Assembly: GCF_000374105.1 (NCBI RefSeq)
Contig: NZ_KB893651.1
Location: forward strand, 149,838-213,837
Direction of reading: 5' to 3'
Length of the DNA stretch: 64,000 bases
Source: Kangiella aquimarina DSM 16071
GTDB lineage: Bacteria > Pseudomonadota > Gammaproteobacteria > Enterobacterales > Kangiellaceae
Positions 8,420 through 17,225 of the stretch are shown piece after piece. The notes below the pieces were generated by a model. That model saw nothing but the letters and a program-made list of their open reading frames with translations, was not told the DNA's origin and searched no databases. How positions within the stretch are numbered: the stretch's first letter is position 1; every line of letters begins with the position of its first letter. A program made the translations under genes and the position numbers.

Positions 8420-8950
8420 TTAATTATTGTTGTAAGCTTCCATACTCTCCAGGATTTCTTTTTTAGCTGCTTCAGCACCTTCCCAACCAGCAATCTTAAC
8501 CCATTTACCAGGCTCTAGATCTTTGTAGTGCTCAAAGAAGTGTTCAATCTGATTGCGTAGCAATTCTGGCAGCTCTTCAATTTCATGAATGCCTTGATAC
8601 ATTGAGCTTAGTTTGCCCGTAGGGATAGCAACCACTTTAGCATCTTCGCCTGACTCGTCGGTCATTTTCAAAACGCCAATTGGGCGACAAGGTATCACAC
8701 AGCCTGGAAGTAATGGGAAAGGTGTTGGAACCAATACGTCCACTGGATCGCCATCTTTTGACAACGTCTTGTTCACATAACCGTAGTTTGTTGGGTAGTG
8801 CATACAGGTCGCCATGAAGCGGTCGACAAACAAAGCACCCGTTTCTTTGTCTACTTCGTATTTGATCGGATCGCTGTGTGCTGGAATTTCGATGATTACG
8901 TTGATTTCTTCCGGTACGTTTTTACCCGCACCTACATTGTCCAAGCTCAT
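8420..8950 (-). CDS. ppa: inorganic pyrophosphatase (family I, soluble)
   Basis: 176-residue cytosolic pyrophosphatase that hydrolyses PPi to two phosphates and drives biosynthetic reactions forward. The family signature DGDPVD at 66-71 supplies metal-binding aspartates; [14 protein letters not shown] precedes it and [14 protein letters not shown] is a late conserved block. The length equals the usual bacterial hexameric enzyme. It is transcribed away from hppA, which encodes a membrane pyrophosphatase using the same substrate, with a 267-bp shared regulatory gap. Confidence 0.97.
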   Translation of the reverse strand: MSLDNVGAGKNVPEEINVIIEIPAHSDPIKYEVDKETGALFVDRFMATCMHYPTNYGYVNKTLSKDGDPVDVLVPTPFPLLPGCVIPCRPIGVLKMTDESGEDAKVVAIPTGKLSSMYQGIHEIEELPELLRNQIEHFFEHYKDLEPGKWVKIAGWEGAEAAKKEILESMEAYNNN

Positions 8951-9036
8951 TGTTTTACCTTTCAGTGTTAGGAGAGTTAACCCGATGAACGGTGCTCATT
9001 TGAGCATAAAATTCGTTCAGTCTTTGAAGGGCGCGT

Positions 9037-9065
9037 ATTATAACGGCCTTTGTTCACAAAATAAA
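9037..9065 (-). promoter_or_regulatory. putative sigma-70 promoter of ppa
   Basis: Reading the minus strand, TATAAT (complement of 9037-9042) lies 17 bp from a weak -35-like TTTATT and about 90 bp upstream of the ppa start. The -10 is a consensus match; the -35 is poor. Confidence 0.4.
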
Positions 9066-9217
9066 TTGAATAATCAGTGAACATTCTGCATAAAAATTGT
9101 ACAAAGCGAAAAACTGCTATAGACTGAATTCGAGGTTTTCAAAAAACCGATAACAATCAAACATATAAATATCAATACAGCATTCAATACAACAATCGAA
9201 ACAACAATGGGGGATGT

Positions 9218-11221
9218 ATGACAGACAACATGATCTTGCCACCACTATTAGGTCTAATAGGTATGGCTTTCGCGTTTATCATCTATTTCGTCGTAAAAAA
9301 ATACCCGGAAGGCGAAGACAAGGTTAAGAAAATTGGTGACGCCATTCACTCAGGCGCCATGGTTTTCATGAATAGAGAATACAGAATGCTCGCCATGTTT
9401 GCGGGCATTTTGCTTATTATACTTTGGCTTTCTCCGCTCGGAGGCTACACCGCATTAGCATTTGCAGTGGGTGCAGTGTCATCTGCTTTGGCTGGCTATA
9501 TCGGTATGTACACTGCAACTAAAGCCAACGTCAGAACGACCACAGCTGCCCATACTAAAGGCGCTGCAGAAGCCTTAAGTGTAGCCTTCTTTGGTGGTTC
9601 CATCATGGGGCTTTGCGTGGCATCGCTGGGGTTAATTGGACTTGGCGGGCTTTATTGGTACTTTGGTGGTGACCCGGAATCTGCGCATTACATTCATGGT
9701 TTTGGTATGGGGGCTTCCTCAGTAGCATTATTCAGTCGTGTCGGTGGTGGTATCTTTACTAAATCAGCAGACGTTGGTGCGGACTTGGTTGGTAAAATCG
9801 AAGCCGGAATTCCAGAGGACGATCCAAGAAATCCAGGTGTAATTGCTGACAACGTCGGTGATAACGTGGGTGATGTGGCCGGTATGGGCTCGGATATTTT
9901 CGAATCCTATTGTGGAGCTATGATCGCCTCGATCGCGATTGCAGCAACCATGAGCACTTCCGATCTGGGGGCGCAAAATGTTCTGATGGCAACACCATTA
10001 GCACTAGCATCTGTCGGTCTGATTTGCTCAATTCTAGGCATCATGATTGTTAAAATGATGTCCAGTAACAAACCCGAGGTGGCACTTCGCGTTGGCACTA
10101 TCGGTGCTGCAGTACTCTTTGTAATTGCAGCCTACTTCTTGTTGCAGAATATGGATGTTTCGAACAATGTCTGGTTTGCAGTGTTGTGCGGAGCTGTCGG
10201 CGGCATCATCATAGGTCTGGTCACTGAGTACTACACTTCTGGTGCGCCAATCCGTCATATCGCCAAGTCGGGTGAAACAGGTCCTGCAACCGTCATGATT
10301 TCTGGTTTGGCCGTTGGTATGCAATCGGTAGTCGTGCCAGTACTGACCTTAGCGGCAATCATCTTTATCTCAACCGAACTTGCTGGTCTTTATGGCGTCG
10401 GTATCGCGGCAGTCGGTATGTTGGCGACAGTAGGTATTACCATGGCCATCGATGCATACGGTCCCGTTGCGGATAACGCTGGTGGTATTGCCGAAATGGG
10501 CGGCCTAGGTAAAGAAACTCGCGAAATTACCGACTCGTTGGATGAGCTGGGCAATACCACTGCTGCAATCGGTAAAGGCTTCGCCATTGGTGCTGCCGCG
10601 CTGGCTGCGCTAGCAATCATTGCCGCCTTTGTAGAAACCCTGAATGCAAAGCACGGTGCCGATGACTTTGTTCTGCATATTGGTGATCCTCAGGTATTGA
10701 TGGGGCTATTTATAGGTGGTTTGATTCCATTCCTGATTGCTTCAATCACCATGACCGCAGTGGGTGATGCCGCTTTCGCCATGATTCATGAAATCCGTCG
10801 TCAATTCAAAGAGATTACAGGATTACTTGAAGGCAAGGCTGAGCCAGATACCGAAAAGTGCGTTGCCATTGCAACAGATGCAGCATTAAAGAAAATGATC
10901 CTGCCAGGTGTGATTGCCGTTGCAGCTCCGCCTTTAGTGGGCTTCCTTTTAGGTGCTGAAGCGCTGGGTGGCATGTTAGGTGGTGCTCTGGTCAGTGCCG
11001 TATTGCTTGCACTAATGATGGCCAATGCCGGAGGTGCCTGGGACAATGCTAAGAAGCATGTTGAAAAAGGCAACTTCGGTGGCAAAGGTTCGGATGTTCA
11101 TGCAGCGACAGTGGTAGGTGATACCGTAGGCGATCCGTTCAAGGATACTTCCGGTCCATCGATGAACATTTTGATTAATGTTATGGCGATTGTTTCTCTA
11201 GTCATCGCCCCTCTATTGTAG
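9218..11221 (+). CDS. hppA: membrane-bound ion-translocating pyrophosphatase
   Basis: 667-residue integral membrane pyrophosphatase (about 16 helices) that couples PPi hydrolysis to export of H+ and/or Na+. The hydrolytic site motifs are present: [13 protein letters not shown] with DDPRN and DNVGDNVGD (about 185-220), and a late [15 protein letters not shown] near residue 635. The sequence [10 protein letters not shown] near 447 has Ala where K+-independent enzymes carry Lys, which indicates the K+-dependent subfamily by established classification. Whether Na+ or H+ is pumped cannot be read with certainty. Strong ribosome site GGGGGATGT before the ATG. Divergent from soluble ppa. Confidence 0.95.
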   Translation: MTDNMILPPLLGLIGMAFAFIIYFVVKKYPEGEDKVKKIGDAIHSGAMVFMNREYRMLAMFAGILLIILWLSPLGGYTALAFAVGAVSSALAGYIGMYTATKANVRTTTAAHTKGAAEALSVAFFGGSIMGLCVASLGLIGLGGLYWYFGGDPESAHYIHGFGMGASSVALFSRVGGGIFTKSADVGADLVGKIEAGIPEDDPRNPGVIADNVGDNVGDVAGMGSDIFESYCGAMIASIAIAATMSTSDLGAQNVLMATPLALASVGLICSILGIMIVKMMSSNKPEVALRVGTIGAAVLFVIAAYFLLQNMDVSNNVWFAVLCGAVGGIIIGLVTEYYTSGAPIRHIAKSGETGPATVMISGLAVGMQSVVVPVLTLAAIIFISTELAGLYGVGIAAVGMLATVGITMAIDAYGPVADNAGGIAEMGGLGKETREITDSLDELGNTTAAIGKGFAIGAAALAALAIIAAFVETLNAKHGADDFVLHIGDPQVLMGLFIGGLIPFLIASITMTAVGDAAFAMIHEIRRQFKEITGLLEGKAEPDTEKCVAIATDAALKKMILPGVIAVAAPPLVGFLLGAEALGGMLGGALVSAVLLALMMANAGGAWDNAKKHVEKGNFGGKGSDVHAATVVGDTVGDPFKDTSGPSMNILINVMAIVSLVIAPLL

Positions 11222-11238
11222 GAAGCGTCTAAATTCAC

Positions 11239-11325
11239 CTCTGGCATTGTTAAATGCGCTGGCTAATTTTCGTCATTCACTATTAGTGAACTCCTCAATT
11301 AACCAGCCCATTTGCCGCGCCAGAG
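11239..11325. repeat. long imperfect palindrome downstream of hppA
   Basis: The arms CTCTGGCATTGTTAAATGCG (continuing CTGGCTAATT) and AATTAACCAGCCCATTTGCC (continuing GCGCCAGAG) pair over about 30 bp with few mismatches or G-U pairs, around an inner TTCACTATTAGTGAA palindrome. The hppA stop is 18 bp upstream, so it may act as a 3' UTR stem-loop. Its size and layered symmetry also fit a dispersed palindromic repeat. The rest of the hppA downstream gap holds one REP-like unit and no gene. Confidence 0.75.
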
Positions 11326-11397
11326 AGCGAATTTATTTCGCTTCTCAAGCCTAGTGCAGTAAATAAAGCCCTCAGCAATAACTGCGTTTGAGGTAAG

Positions 11398-11423
11398 GTA
11401 GGGGCAGGCCAATGTGCCTGCCC
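11398..11423. repeat. REP-like palindrome
   Basis: GTAGGGGCAGGC-CAATGT-GCCTGCCC; related to units at 19238 and 30382. Intergenic. Confidence 0.7.
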
Positions 11424-11581
11424 ATTTTCACCTGGTAAATATATTACCAACACCTCCAACTACAATCCGATACACGCAGAAAGTTCATATTTCCTCTTAC
11501 CTTTGCTAAAGTGGCTGGTGCGTCTCAAAAAATAATCATAAAAACCAATTATTCTTATAAATGAATGTTCAAGGATTAGGT

Positions 11582-13027
11582 ATGAACTGCAAATATCATC
11601 TACATAAAAAAGCTTTGTGGCATTGTAATCATTGCGACACACCTTTCTGTATTGACTGCTGCGATGTCGAACCCGGTATGCACGCACCGCGTTGTTTATT
11701 GTGTCGAAACCACATGGATTCTTATGGCATCAGCGATCAGGTTGAGCCTTTCTGGAATAAGCTGAATGATTTTGCAAAGTATGCACTACATAGAAATGCT
11801 ATTAGATTTGTAGCGTCTTTCTTAGCGATATGTGTAGCTGCAGGTTTTATAACTTCGTTCTTGTCCATATCTATTTTGACATGGCTTACTTATTTAGCTC
11901 TTTATTTCATATTAATCAGTTATTCTTTGAAGGTGGTTACAAAAGTTGCGAGGGGTGACTTTGAAGCGCCAACTTACGATGAAGCCATTACATTTAATGA
12001 TGATGAAGTAGGAAAAGCCGGTCTAGCTTTAGATCTTTTTATATCCTTGTATTTCGTGCTCCTATTTTGGTTTCAGATGTATGAAGCTGTTCTTATTTCA
12101 GCAATAGCATTTGGATTGCTCTACTCTGCGATGATCATCAACTTGGCTATGACAAGACACCTTTCAAGCGCTTTGATGCCCAATGAATTACTGAAAACAA
12201 TCATTGCCATTGGATTCCCATACCTACTCCTTAAAGTATTTATATTGCTATTAGGGGTAGGTTTGATTAAGGCCAGTGTTTCAATTTATTTTTGGTTTCC
12301 TGGTCCAATCGCCTTCCTTTTAATTTTTGCCTTGGCATCATGGTCACTTCTTTACATCCACAGTATGCTTGGCTATGCCGTTTATCAATACCATGCAGAA
12401 TTAGGTTATGGCATCGACGCTGAGCAAATTATGAATAATGAAAATGTTCAGCAGGTACCTGAGTTAAGAAAGCTGGCGCATGCCGATGTGTATATTCAGG
12501 AAGGGCGTTTTGATGATGCTGAGTCAGCCTTATATGAAGCCGCTAAGAATACCCAATACAGTTCACAGGCTCTGGAGCGACTTATTAAGTTAAATATGGC
12601 GCGTAAGAATCCAGTAGCGACCGTTAAAGCTGCTCGAGCCTATTATGAGCAAAAAGACCTATTCAAACACGCACCGAAGGCTTTGGCACTTTATCAGGAA
12701 ATTGATTCCTTTGAGCCTCGTTTTAAGCCCATGAACGCGAATGCTCGTGCTGTATTGATTGGCGCAGTCCGTAATCCTAAGCTCTTGCCGGTTGTTGAAA
12801 AATTGACTACTGATATGCAAGAGAAACTAGAGCAGGATCCGGATTTAGCAAAAGCTCTATCTGCAGAAGCTAAATTTTATGCTGAAGTCATGAACGACGA
12901 TGATAAGGCAATCGATTTGCTGAACAAATTATTGGCCAAGTTTCCGCATGGAAGCCATAAAATTGAAGCAGAAAAGTTATTAGGAGTTTGCATGAATATG
13001 AAACAGACGCTTAGCCCTAATCCATAA
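11582..13027 (+). CDS. B-box-like zinc-finger, multi-pass membrane, TPR-type protein
   Basis: 481 residues of unknown function. The N terminus is a Cys/His cluster (CKYH ... WHCNHC ... FCIDCC ... CLLCRNH) resembling a B-box-type zinc finger. Five to six hydrophobic segments follow between about 75 and 275. The C-terminal ~190 residues are helical with repeat character (VYIQEGRFDDAESALYEAA, YYEQKDLFKHAPKALALY), probably TPR-like. The ATG at 11582 has AAGGATTAGGT upstream and begins directly at the zinc cluster, so it is preferred over the ATG at 11561. Convergent with a rhomboid protease that also ends in helical repeats, with a shared terminator region. Confidence 0.7.
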   Translation: MNCKYHLHKKALWHCNHCDTPFCIDCCDVEPGMHAPRCLLCRNHMDSYGISDQVEPFWNKLNDFAKYALHRNAIRFVASFLAICVAAGFITSFLSISILTWLTYLALYFILISYSLKVVTKVARGDFEAPTYDEAITFNDDEVGKAGLALDLFISLYFVLLFWFQMYEAVLISAIAFGLLYSAMIINLAMTRHLSSALMPNELLKTIIAIGFPYLLLKVFILLLGVGLIKASVSIYFWFPGPIAFLLIFALASWSLLYIHSMLGYAVYQYHAELGYGIDAEQIMNNENVQQVPELRKLAHADVYIQEGRFDDAESALYEAAKNTQYSSQALERLIKLNMARKNPVATVKAARAYYEQKDLFKHAPKALALYQEIDSFEPRFKPMNANARAVLIGAVRNPKLLPVVEKLTTDMQEKLEQDPDLAKALSAEAKFYAEVMNDDDKAIDLLNKLLAKFPHGSHKIEAEKLLGVCMNMKQTLSPNP

Positions 13028-13048
13028 AGCATCTTTAATGAGCAATTG

Positions 13049-13088
13049 AAAGCGCCACAGGGTTAACCTTCCTGTAGCGCTTTTTTTG
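13049..13088 (+). terminator. terminator overlapping the end of the convergent rhomboid gene
   Basis: AAAGCGC-CACAGG ... CCTGTAGCGCTTTTTTT. The T run serves the + strand gene. The stem contains the stop codon and last codons of the rhomboid gene on the minus strand. Confidence 0.75.
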
Positions 13089-14538
13089 CTTCTTGACCTG
13101 CAAAGGTATCTGGATACTTATTGCTAACGAATCCCAGAACTTTCTGTTTTCCTTGCCAATCGCCATTTTGACCAGCAGCAAAAGCAAAGTGCAGCAACAA
13201 GTCTGGTAACTTTTCTAAATGACTGTAGTGCTGAACCAGTAAGGTGATGATGGGTTTAATTGGTTCGGTTTTTTTATGGCGAACCTGCTTACGGGCATAA
13301 TCTAACAATACATTTCCCGGTATAGGTTTAAAGCCAATACCGTTGTGCTTCAGGTCATTCATGCATTGCTCAGCAAGAGGTGCTATTGAATCATTGTGGA
13401 TAGAAACTTGCATAATGTCCGCACATAACCGTGCATAACTGGTTGATTCTGGTGAGGTCTTTTCCAGATTGTATAGGCGACTAAGCACATCTTTGTTGTG
13501 TGGCTGATCGTTAAGGACAGCATAAAAGTGGGTTTTGGCCTGATCGAAGTCGAGGTTTTGGGTTGCTGCAAGTCCTTGGCGATAATGCTCATCAATGCGA
13601 TCGGCACTTTCATCTTCTATTGGAATATCTACGGACTCGGTTGTAGCTCCGGCTATTGATCGTTCACGATTAAAGCTCATAAGTTTAAATAGCCAGACAC
13701 AGATAGCACCGCCCAACAAACCACCAAAGTGAGCCATATAGGCAACATTGTCTTCGCTGGTAACATCATAAATGACTTCTTTTGCTAAAAAGAACAGTAG
13801 GGCCAAGGCACCAGGAAGTCGTACATAATTAAAGTAGATAAGAAACCAATAAAAGTAGCGGATACTTTTCAACCCGTACCATGCAGCAAAGCCGCCCATT
13901 AATCCTGCGATAGCACCCGAAGCGCCAAGTAAACCTGTAGCATTATCGCCTGAAGTAATGTAGAAGAAAGCGACAGCCGATAGGCCGGAGATAACGTATA
14001 AGGACAGCATTTTAGGTCGACCTATGAGTAGCTCCAGGTTGTAGCCGAACAAGAAAAGAAACACCATATTAGAGAGTAAGTGCATGTAGTCGGCATGCAA
14101 AAACATGCTGGTGAAAGCTGTAAGTAAGCTTCTTTCGGTTGTAGAAAAACTATAAGTTTCAGTAATGGAATTTTCTAATATGGCCTCTAACTTTTCTCTT
14201 TTTATACGCCATTCCATTGAGTAATCTGAGCGAGTCTTAACATATTTTGCAAATTGGCCATCATTCAGTATATACGGGACCAAAGCTTCCTGGGGTACAT
14301 TCGGATTTATAAGTAGATCGTATATCTCACCTTTATCTTCAAGTGTGTACTCCTCTAAAGCTTTTTGCTCAAGAGTGAGCAGATCTTCTTCAACATAAAA
14401 CGTCATTGCCTCATAGAAGACCTCATCGTCCCCTGACTGGAGCACAAAGAAAATGAAGCAGTTAACGATGATAAGAAGCACGGTCAGAATCGGCGGATTC
14501 TGCTTTGAAATTCGGTTTTCGGCTGGTATCAGTAGCAT
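13063..14538 (-). CDS. rhomboid-family intramembrane serine protease with C-terminal repeats
   Basis: 491-residue inner-membrane protease. Catalytic Ser207 sits in GASG (205-208) and the partner His270 in YMAHFGG. HADYMHLLSNMVF (148-160) supplies the conserved His and Asn of the oxyanion region. An extramembrane insert of about 90 residues lies between TM1 and TM2 (about 37-135), larger than in E. coli GlpG. Residues from about 310 form a soluble helical, TPR-like tail (YRQGLAATQNLDFDQAKTHFYAVL). Rhomboids cleave single-pass membrane proteins; the substrate here is unknown. The 36-bp gap to the convergent zinc-finger gene is occupied by the terminator stem. Confidence 0.9.
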   Translation of the reverse strand: MLLIPAENRISKQNPPILTVLLIIVNCFIFFVLQSGDDEVFYEAMTFYVEEDLLTLEQKALEEYTLEDKGEIYDLLINPNVPQEALVPYILNDGQFAKYVKTRSDYSMEWRIKREKLEAILENSITETYSFSTTERSLLTAFTSMFLHADYMHLLSNMVFLFLFGYNLELLIGRPKMLSLYVISGLSAVAFFYITSGDNATGLLGASGAIAGLMGGFAAWYGLKSIRYFYWFLIYFNYVRLPGALALLFFLAKEVIYDVTSEDNVAYMAHFGGLLGGAICVWLFKLMSFNRERSIAGATTESVDIPIEDESADRIDEHYRQGLAATQNLDFDQAKTHFYAVLNDQPHNKDVLSRLYNLEKTSPESTSYARLCADIMQVSIHNDSIAPLAEQCMNDLKHNGIGFKPIPGNVLLDYARKQVRHKKTEPIKPIITLLVQHYSHLEKLPDLLLHFAFAAGQNGDWQGKQKVLGFVSNKYPDTFAGQEAKKALQEG

Positions 14539-14677
14539 TGTTTATAATTATATATATCCCTCAAAGGCCTTACTCTAACTGATTTTAGAATCATTGTTAA
14601 AAATAAATTAACCCTTTCTCCAGGAATAGTCGTTTGTATAGGTGAACAATAAAGTTTAAAAAGCAAAGGAGAAGGGT

Positions 14678-15292
14678 ATGAAAATTTTCACTGCGGGTTT
14701 TATTGGTCTGATTGTAACAGGGGTGTTATTGCTATTGATGAGCCAACTGATTAATAGTGATCATCAGGTTGTAGAAAAGCAAAAGGTTGTGACACTGGTA
14801 GATACACCATTACCTCCAGAGAAGCAGCCAAAAACCAATAGGTTGCCAAAGCCTCAGCCGCCAGCGGTGGCACCATCTGCCGGAGAGGCCGTTCCGTTAA
14901 GAGCTTCCACTATTGATACGCCGGATATTCCTACAGTAGATTTCGAACCTGTAGATGTTAGTTACCAAGCACCTATCATTGGAGCGCCAGCGCCACACGA
15001 GTTATTGGATAGCCGCAGTGCTTTGCCGCTGTTTCAGGCGCAGCCTAACTATCCTATTATTGCTGCAAGCCAGGGCATCGAGGGCTGGGTCTTATTGCAA
15101 TATGATGTAGATACTAGCGGAACTCTGTCTAATATTAACGTGTTAGATGCGCAGCCAAGAAGAACATTTGATAAAGAAGCTGTAGCTGCATTGAAAAAAT
15201 GGAAATTCAGACCGGCAATGGATAATGGACAACCAATTTCTGTTAAAGGTCAGACTGTGAAGATTGAGTTTAATTTGGAGCAGGAGAGATGA
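14678..15292 (+). CDS. TonB-family energy transducer
   Basis: 204 residues: one N-terminal transmembrane helix (about 4-25), a proline-rich linker (TPLPPEKQPKTNRLPKPQPP) and a C-terminal TonB domain. The domain includes PNYPIIAASQGIEGWVLLQY, the DTSGTLSNINVLDA strand and AVAALKKWKFRPA, and ends in an IEFNLEQ strand. TonB couples the inner-membrane proton motive force to outer-membrane receptors. No exbB/exbD lies nearby, so it must borrow those partners. Strong ribosome site (AAAGGAGAAGGGT). A TonB-dependent receptor occurs at the far end of the window, but no specific link is visible. Confidence 0.88.
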   Translation: MKIFTAGFIGLIVTGVLLLLMSQLINSDHQVVEKQKVVTLVDTPLPPEKQPKTNRLPKPQPPAVAPSAGEAVPLRASTIDTPDIPTVDFEPVDVSYQAPIIGAPAPHELLDSRSALPLFQAQPNYPIIAASQGIEGWVLLQYDVDTSGTLSNINVLDAQPRRTFDKEAVAALKKWKFRPAMDNGQPISVKGQTVKIEFNLEQER

Positions 15293-15306
15293 AGGTAGCT
15301 GCAGTT

Positions 15307-15332
15307 GTAGGGTGCGTCACGACGCACCCTAC
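15307..15332. repeat. REP-like perfect palindrome
   Basis: GTAGGGTGCGTC-AC-GACGCACCCTAC between two convergent genes. No T run follows, so it is better read as a repeat unit than as a terminator, although it could slow polymerase. Confidence 0.75.
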
Positions 15333-15358
15333 AAGAGAGCAATTAGAACAATACAAAC

Positions 15359-16624
15359 CTAAATCTTAAACTTAGTTTTAAGCTTCTTTTTCACCAATTC
15401 GTTTTTTAGCTCAACGTATTGCGGCAAGCCGTTTTTATAAGGAGGATATGATTCGCCCTGAATCAGTGGCTGTAGATATTGGCGGCACTCTTCAGTAATG
15501 CCAAAACCATCACGAGTGATATAGCTGCGTGGCATCATCTTCTCAACATTGGCAACATCCGCTAACTTAGCTTCGCCAACTGTCCAGCTGTATTTTTTGG
15601 TTTTCTTACGCACAATCGTCGGCATTACCGCATTTTTTCCGGCATCAGCAAATTCAACCGCTGCTTTACCCATGGCATAAGCCTGGTCTACGTCGGTTGC
15701 TGAAGCGATGTGGCGCGCAGCGCGTTGCAGATAATCAGAAACAGCCCAGTGATATTTATAACCCAGCTCGTCTTTAATCATGTTCGCAACAACTGGAGCT
15801 ACGCCACCTAATTGTTTATGACCAAAGGCATCAACCGTTCCTGCATCTGCCAGGAAAGTACCGTCTTTGTATGCCGTACCTTCAGAAACCACGATTGCAC
15901 AGTAACCGAATTTCTTGACGGTACGATCAACTTTCTTGAGGAATTTTTCTTTGTTGAATGCAATTTCAGGGAACAGAATAATATGCGGAGCATCACCTTC
16001 TTTTTCACAGGCAAGGCCACCCGCAGCAGCAATCCAGCCAGCGTGACGGCCCATCACTTCCATAACAAATACTTTGGTTGAGGTCTCAGCCATCGACTTA
16101 ACATCAAAAGCTGCTTCGCGAATCGATACTGCAACATACTTAGCGACCGAACCGAAGCCTGGGCAGTTATCAGTGATTGGTAAATCGTTATCAACGGTTT
16201 TTGGAATACCGATACAGGTGATCGGGTAGCCCATGGTTTCACTTAACTGGGAAACTTTATGCGCGGTATCTTGCGAGTCACCGCCACCGTTATAGAAGAA
16301 ATAGCGAATATCATGTGCCTTGAATACTTCAATTAAACGCTCGTATTCAGCTTTGTTTTCCTCAATGCTTTTTAACTTATGGCGGCAAGAACCGAAAGCA
16401 CCCGATGGTGTGAATTTCAGGCCAGCAATATCTTTTTTCGATTCTTTACTGGTGTCGATCAGCTCTTCGCGTAAAGCGCCGATGATGCCATTCTTACCGG
16501 CGTAAACTTTGCCGATGTTTTTAGAAGCGCGAGCCGCCTCGATAACGCCACAGGCGGTTGCGTTGATTACAGCCGTTACACCACCGGACTGGGCGTAGAA
16601 GGCGTTGTATTTTTTCTTAGCCAT
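15359..16624 (-). CDS. pfp: pyrophosphate-dependent 6-phosphofructokinase
   Basis: 421-residue phosphofructokinase that interconverts fructose 6-phosphate and fructose 1,6-bisphosphate using PPi/Pi. YNGGGDSQDT (111-120) is the phosphoryl-donor loop, and PKTVDND (141-147), with Lys before T-x-D-N-D, is the pattern of PPi-type enzymes; ATP-PFKs have GTIDND. MGRHAGWIAA is the sugar-phosphate site. The frame is open to 16663, but the ATG at 16624 has ACGAGGAAAT upstream and starts at MAKKKYNAFYAQSGG, the family N terminus. With ppa and hppA a few kb away it completes a local PPi-using set. The reaction is reversible, so it may serve glycolysis or gluconeogenesis. Confidence 0.93.
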   Translation of the reverse strand: MAKKKYNAFYAQSGGVTAVINATACGVIEAARASKNIGKVYAGKNGIIGALREELIDTSKESKKDIAGLKFTPSGAFGSCRHKLKSIEENKAEYERLIEVFKAHDIRYFFYNGGGDSQDTAHKVSQLSETMGYPITCIGIPKTVDNDLPITDNCPGFGSVAKYVAVSIREAAFDVKSMAETSTKVFVMEVMGRHAGWIAAAGGLACEKEGDAPHIILFPEIAFNKEKFLKKVDRTVKKFGYCAIVVSEGTAYKDGTFLADAGTVDAFGHKQLGGVAPVVANMIKDELGYKYHWAVSDYLQRAARHIASATDVDQAYAMGKAAVEFADAGKNAVMPTIVRKKTKKYSWTVGEAKLADVANVEKMMPRSYITRDGFGITEECRQYLQPLIQGESYPPYKNGLPQYVELKNELVKKKLKTKFKI

Positions 16625-16849
16625 CGTATTTCCTCGTAAAGCTTGTGCCATCGGGCTGCTCACTGTTCATGACGCGAGTGAATCAGCCCTTTAACAAATT
16701 CTGGTTGTGCAGGGTGTTATGACCCACAAAATTGACGCGATTTTACCTTATTTAGAGAATTATCGCTTCAATAGATAGAGGTTTTTTATCTACAAAGTAC
16801 CGAGTTCAAAGAAATGATGCTTGTGAGTACGTAGGTTAAGCGACTGCCA

Positions 16850-17085
16850 ATTATCCCCCATTTATATTGAGCCGAAGCTCCATCCAGACATAGCAATTCA
16901 AAACAGGACGTTTTGAATAGTAAAATTCGGGCCATGGATGGAACGTATTTTACGGTGCGTTAAGTGGCTTGATGGAGGTGAGGGTAGTCGTTTAGACGAC
17001 CTCAATATACGGGGTGGACTTCTTTTGGTTACTTTTCTTATCCACCTAAGAAAAGTAACTCGCTGAGAAGCGAAACCCATATTTG
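16850..17085 (-). repeat. dispersed non-coding repeat, copy B (inverted)
   Basis: Matches copy A (1573-1805) in reverse complement. The best core is 16911-16972. The hairpin near 17025-17060 (GTTACTTTTCTTA ... TAAGAAAAGTAAC) corresponds to the copy-A hairpin but has diverged with compensating changes, so pairing is kept. It occupies most of the ~600-bp gap between pfp and mpl. Outside it (16625-16849 and 17086-17225) no gene was seen; promoters for the two divergent genes presumably lie there. Confidence 0.8.
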
Positions 17086-17225
17086 AGTGATGTTATGCAT
17101 TAAGTTACAAGCAGGGCTTTAAAGTATACTCACTAAGTTAAACAATATTAATTCTAATCAATAGATGACGGATTTTTCTGCTTCGCTTATGATTATCCCC
17201 ACATCTTAGAAACAACATCGATAAC

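Noticed and set aside
15307-15332. Terminator between the tonB-like gene and pfp
   Set aside because: Perfect palindrome but no T run on either side; matches the REP-like class instead.
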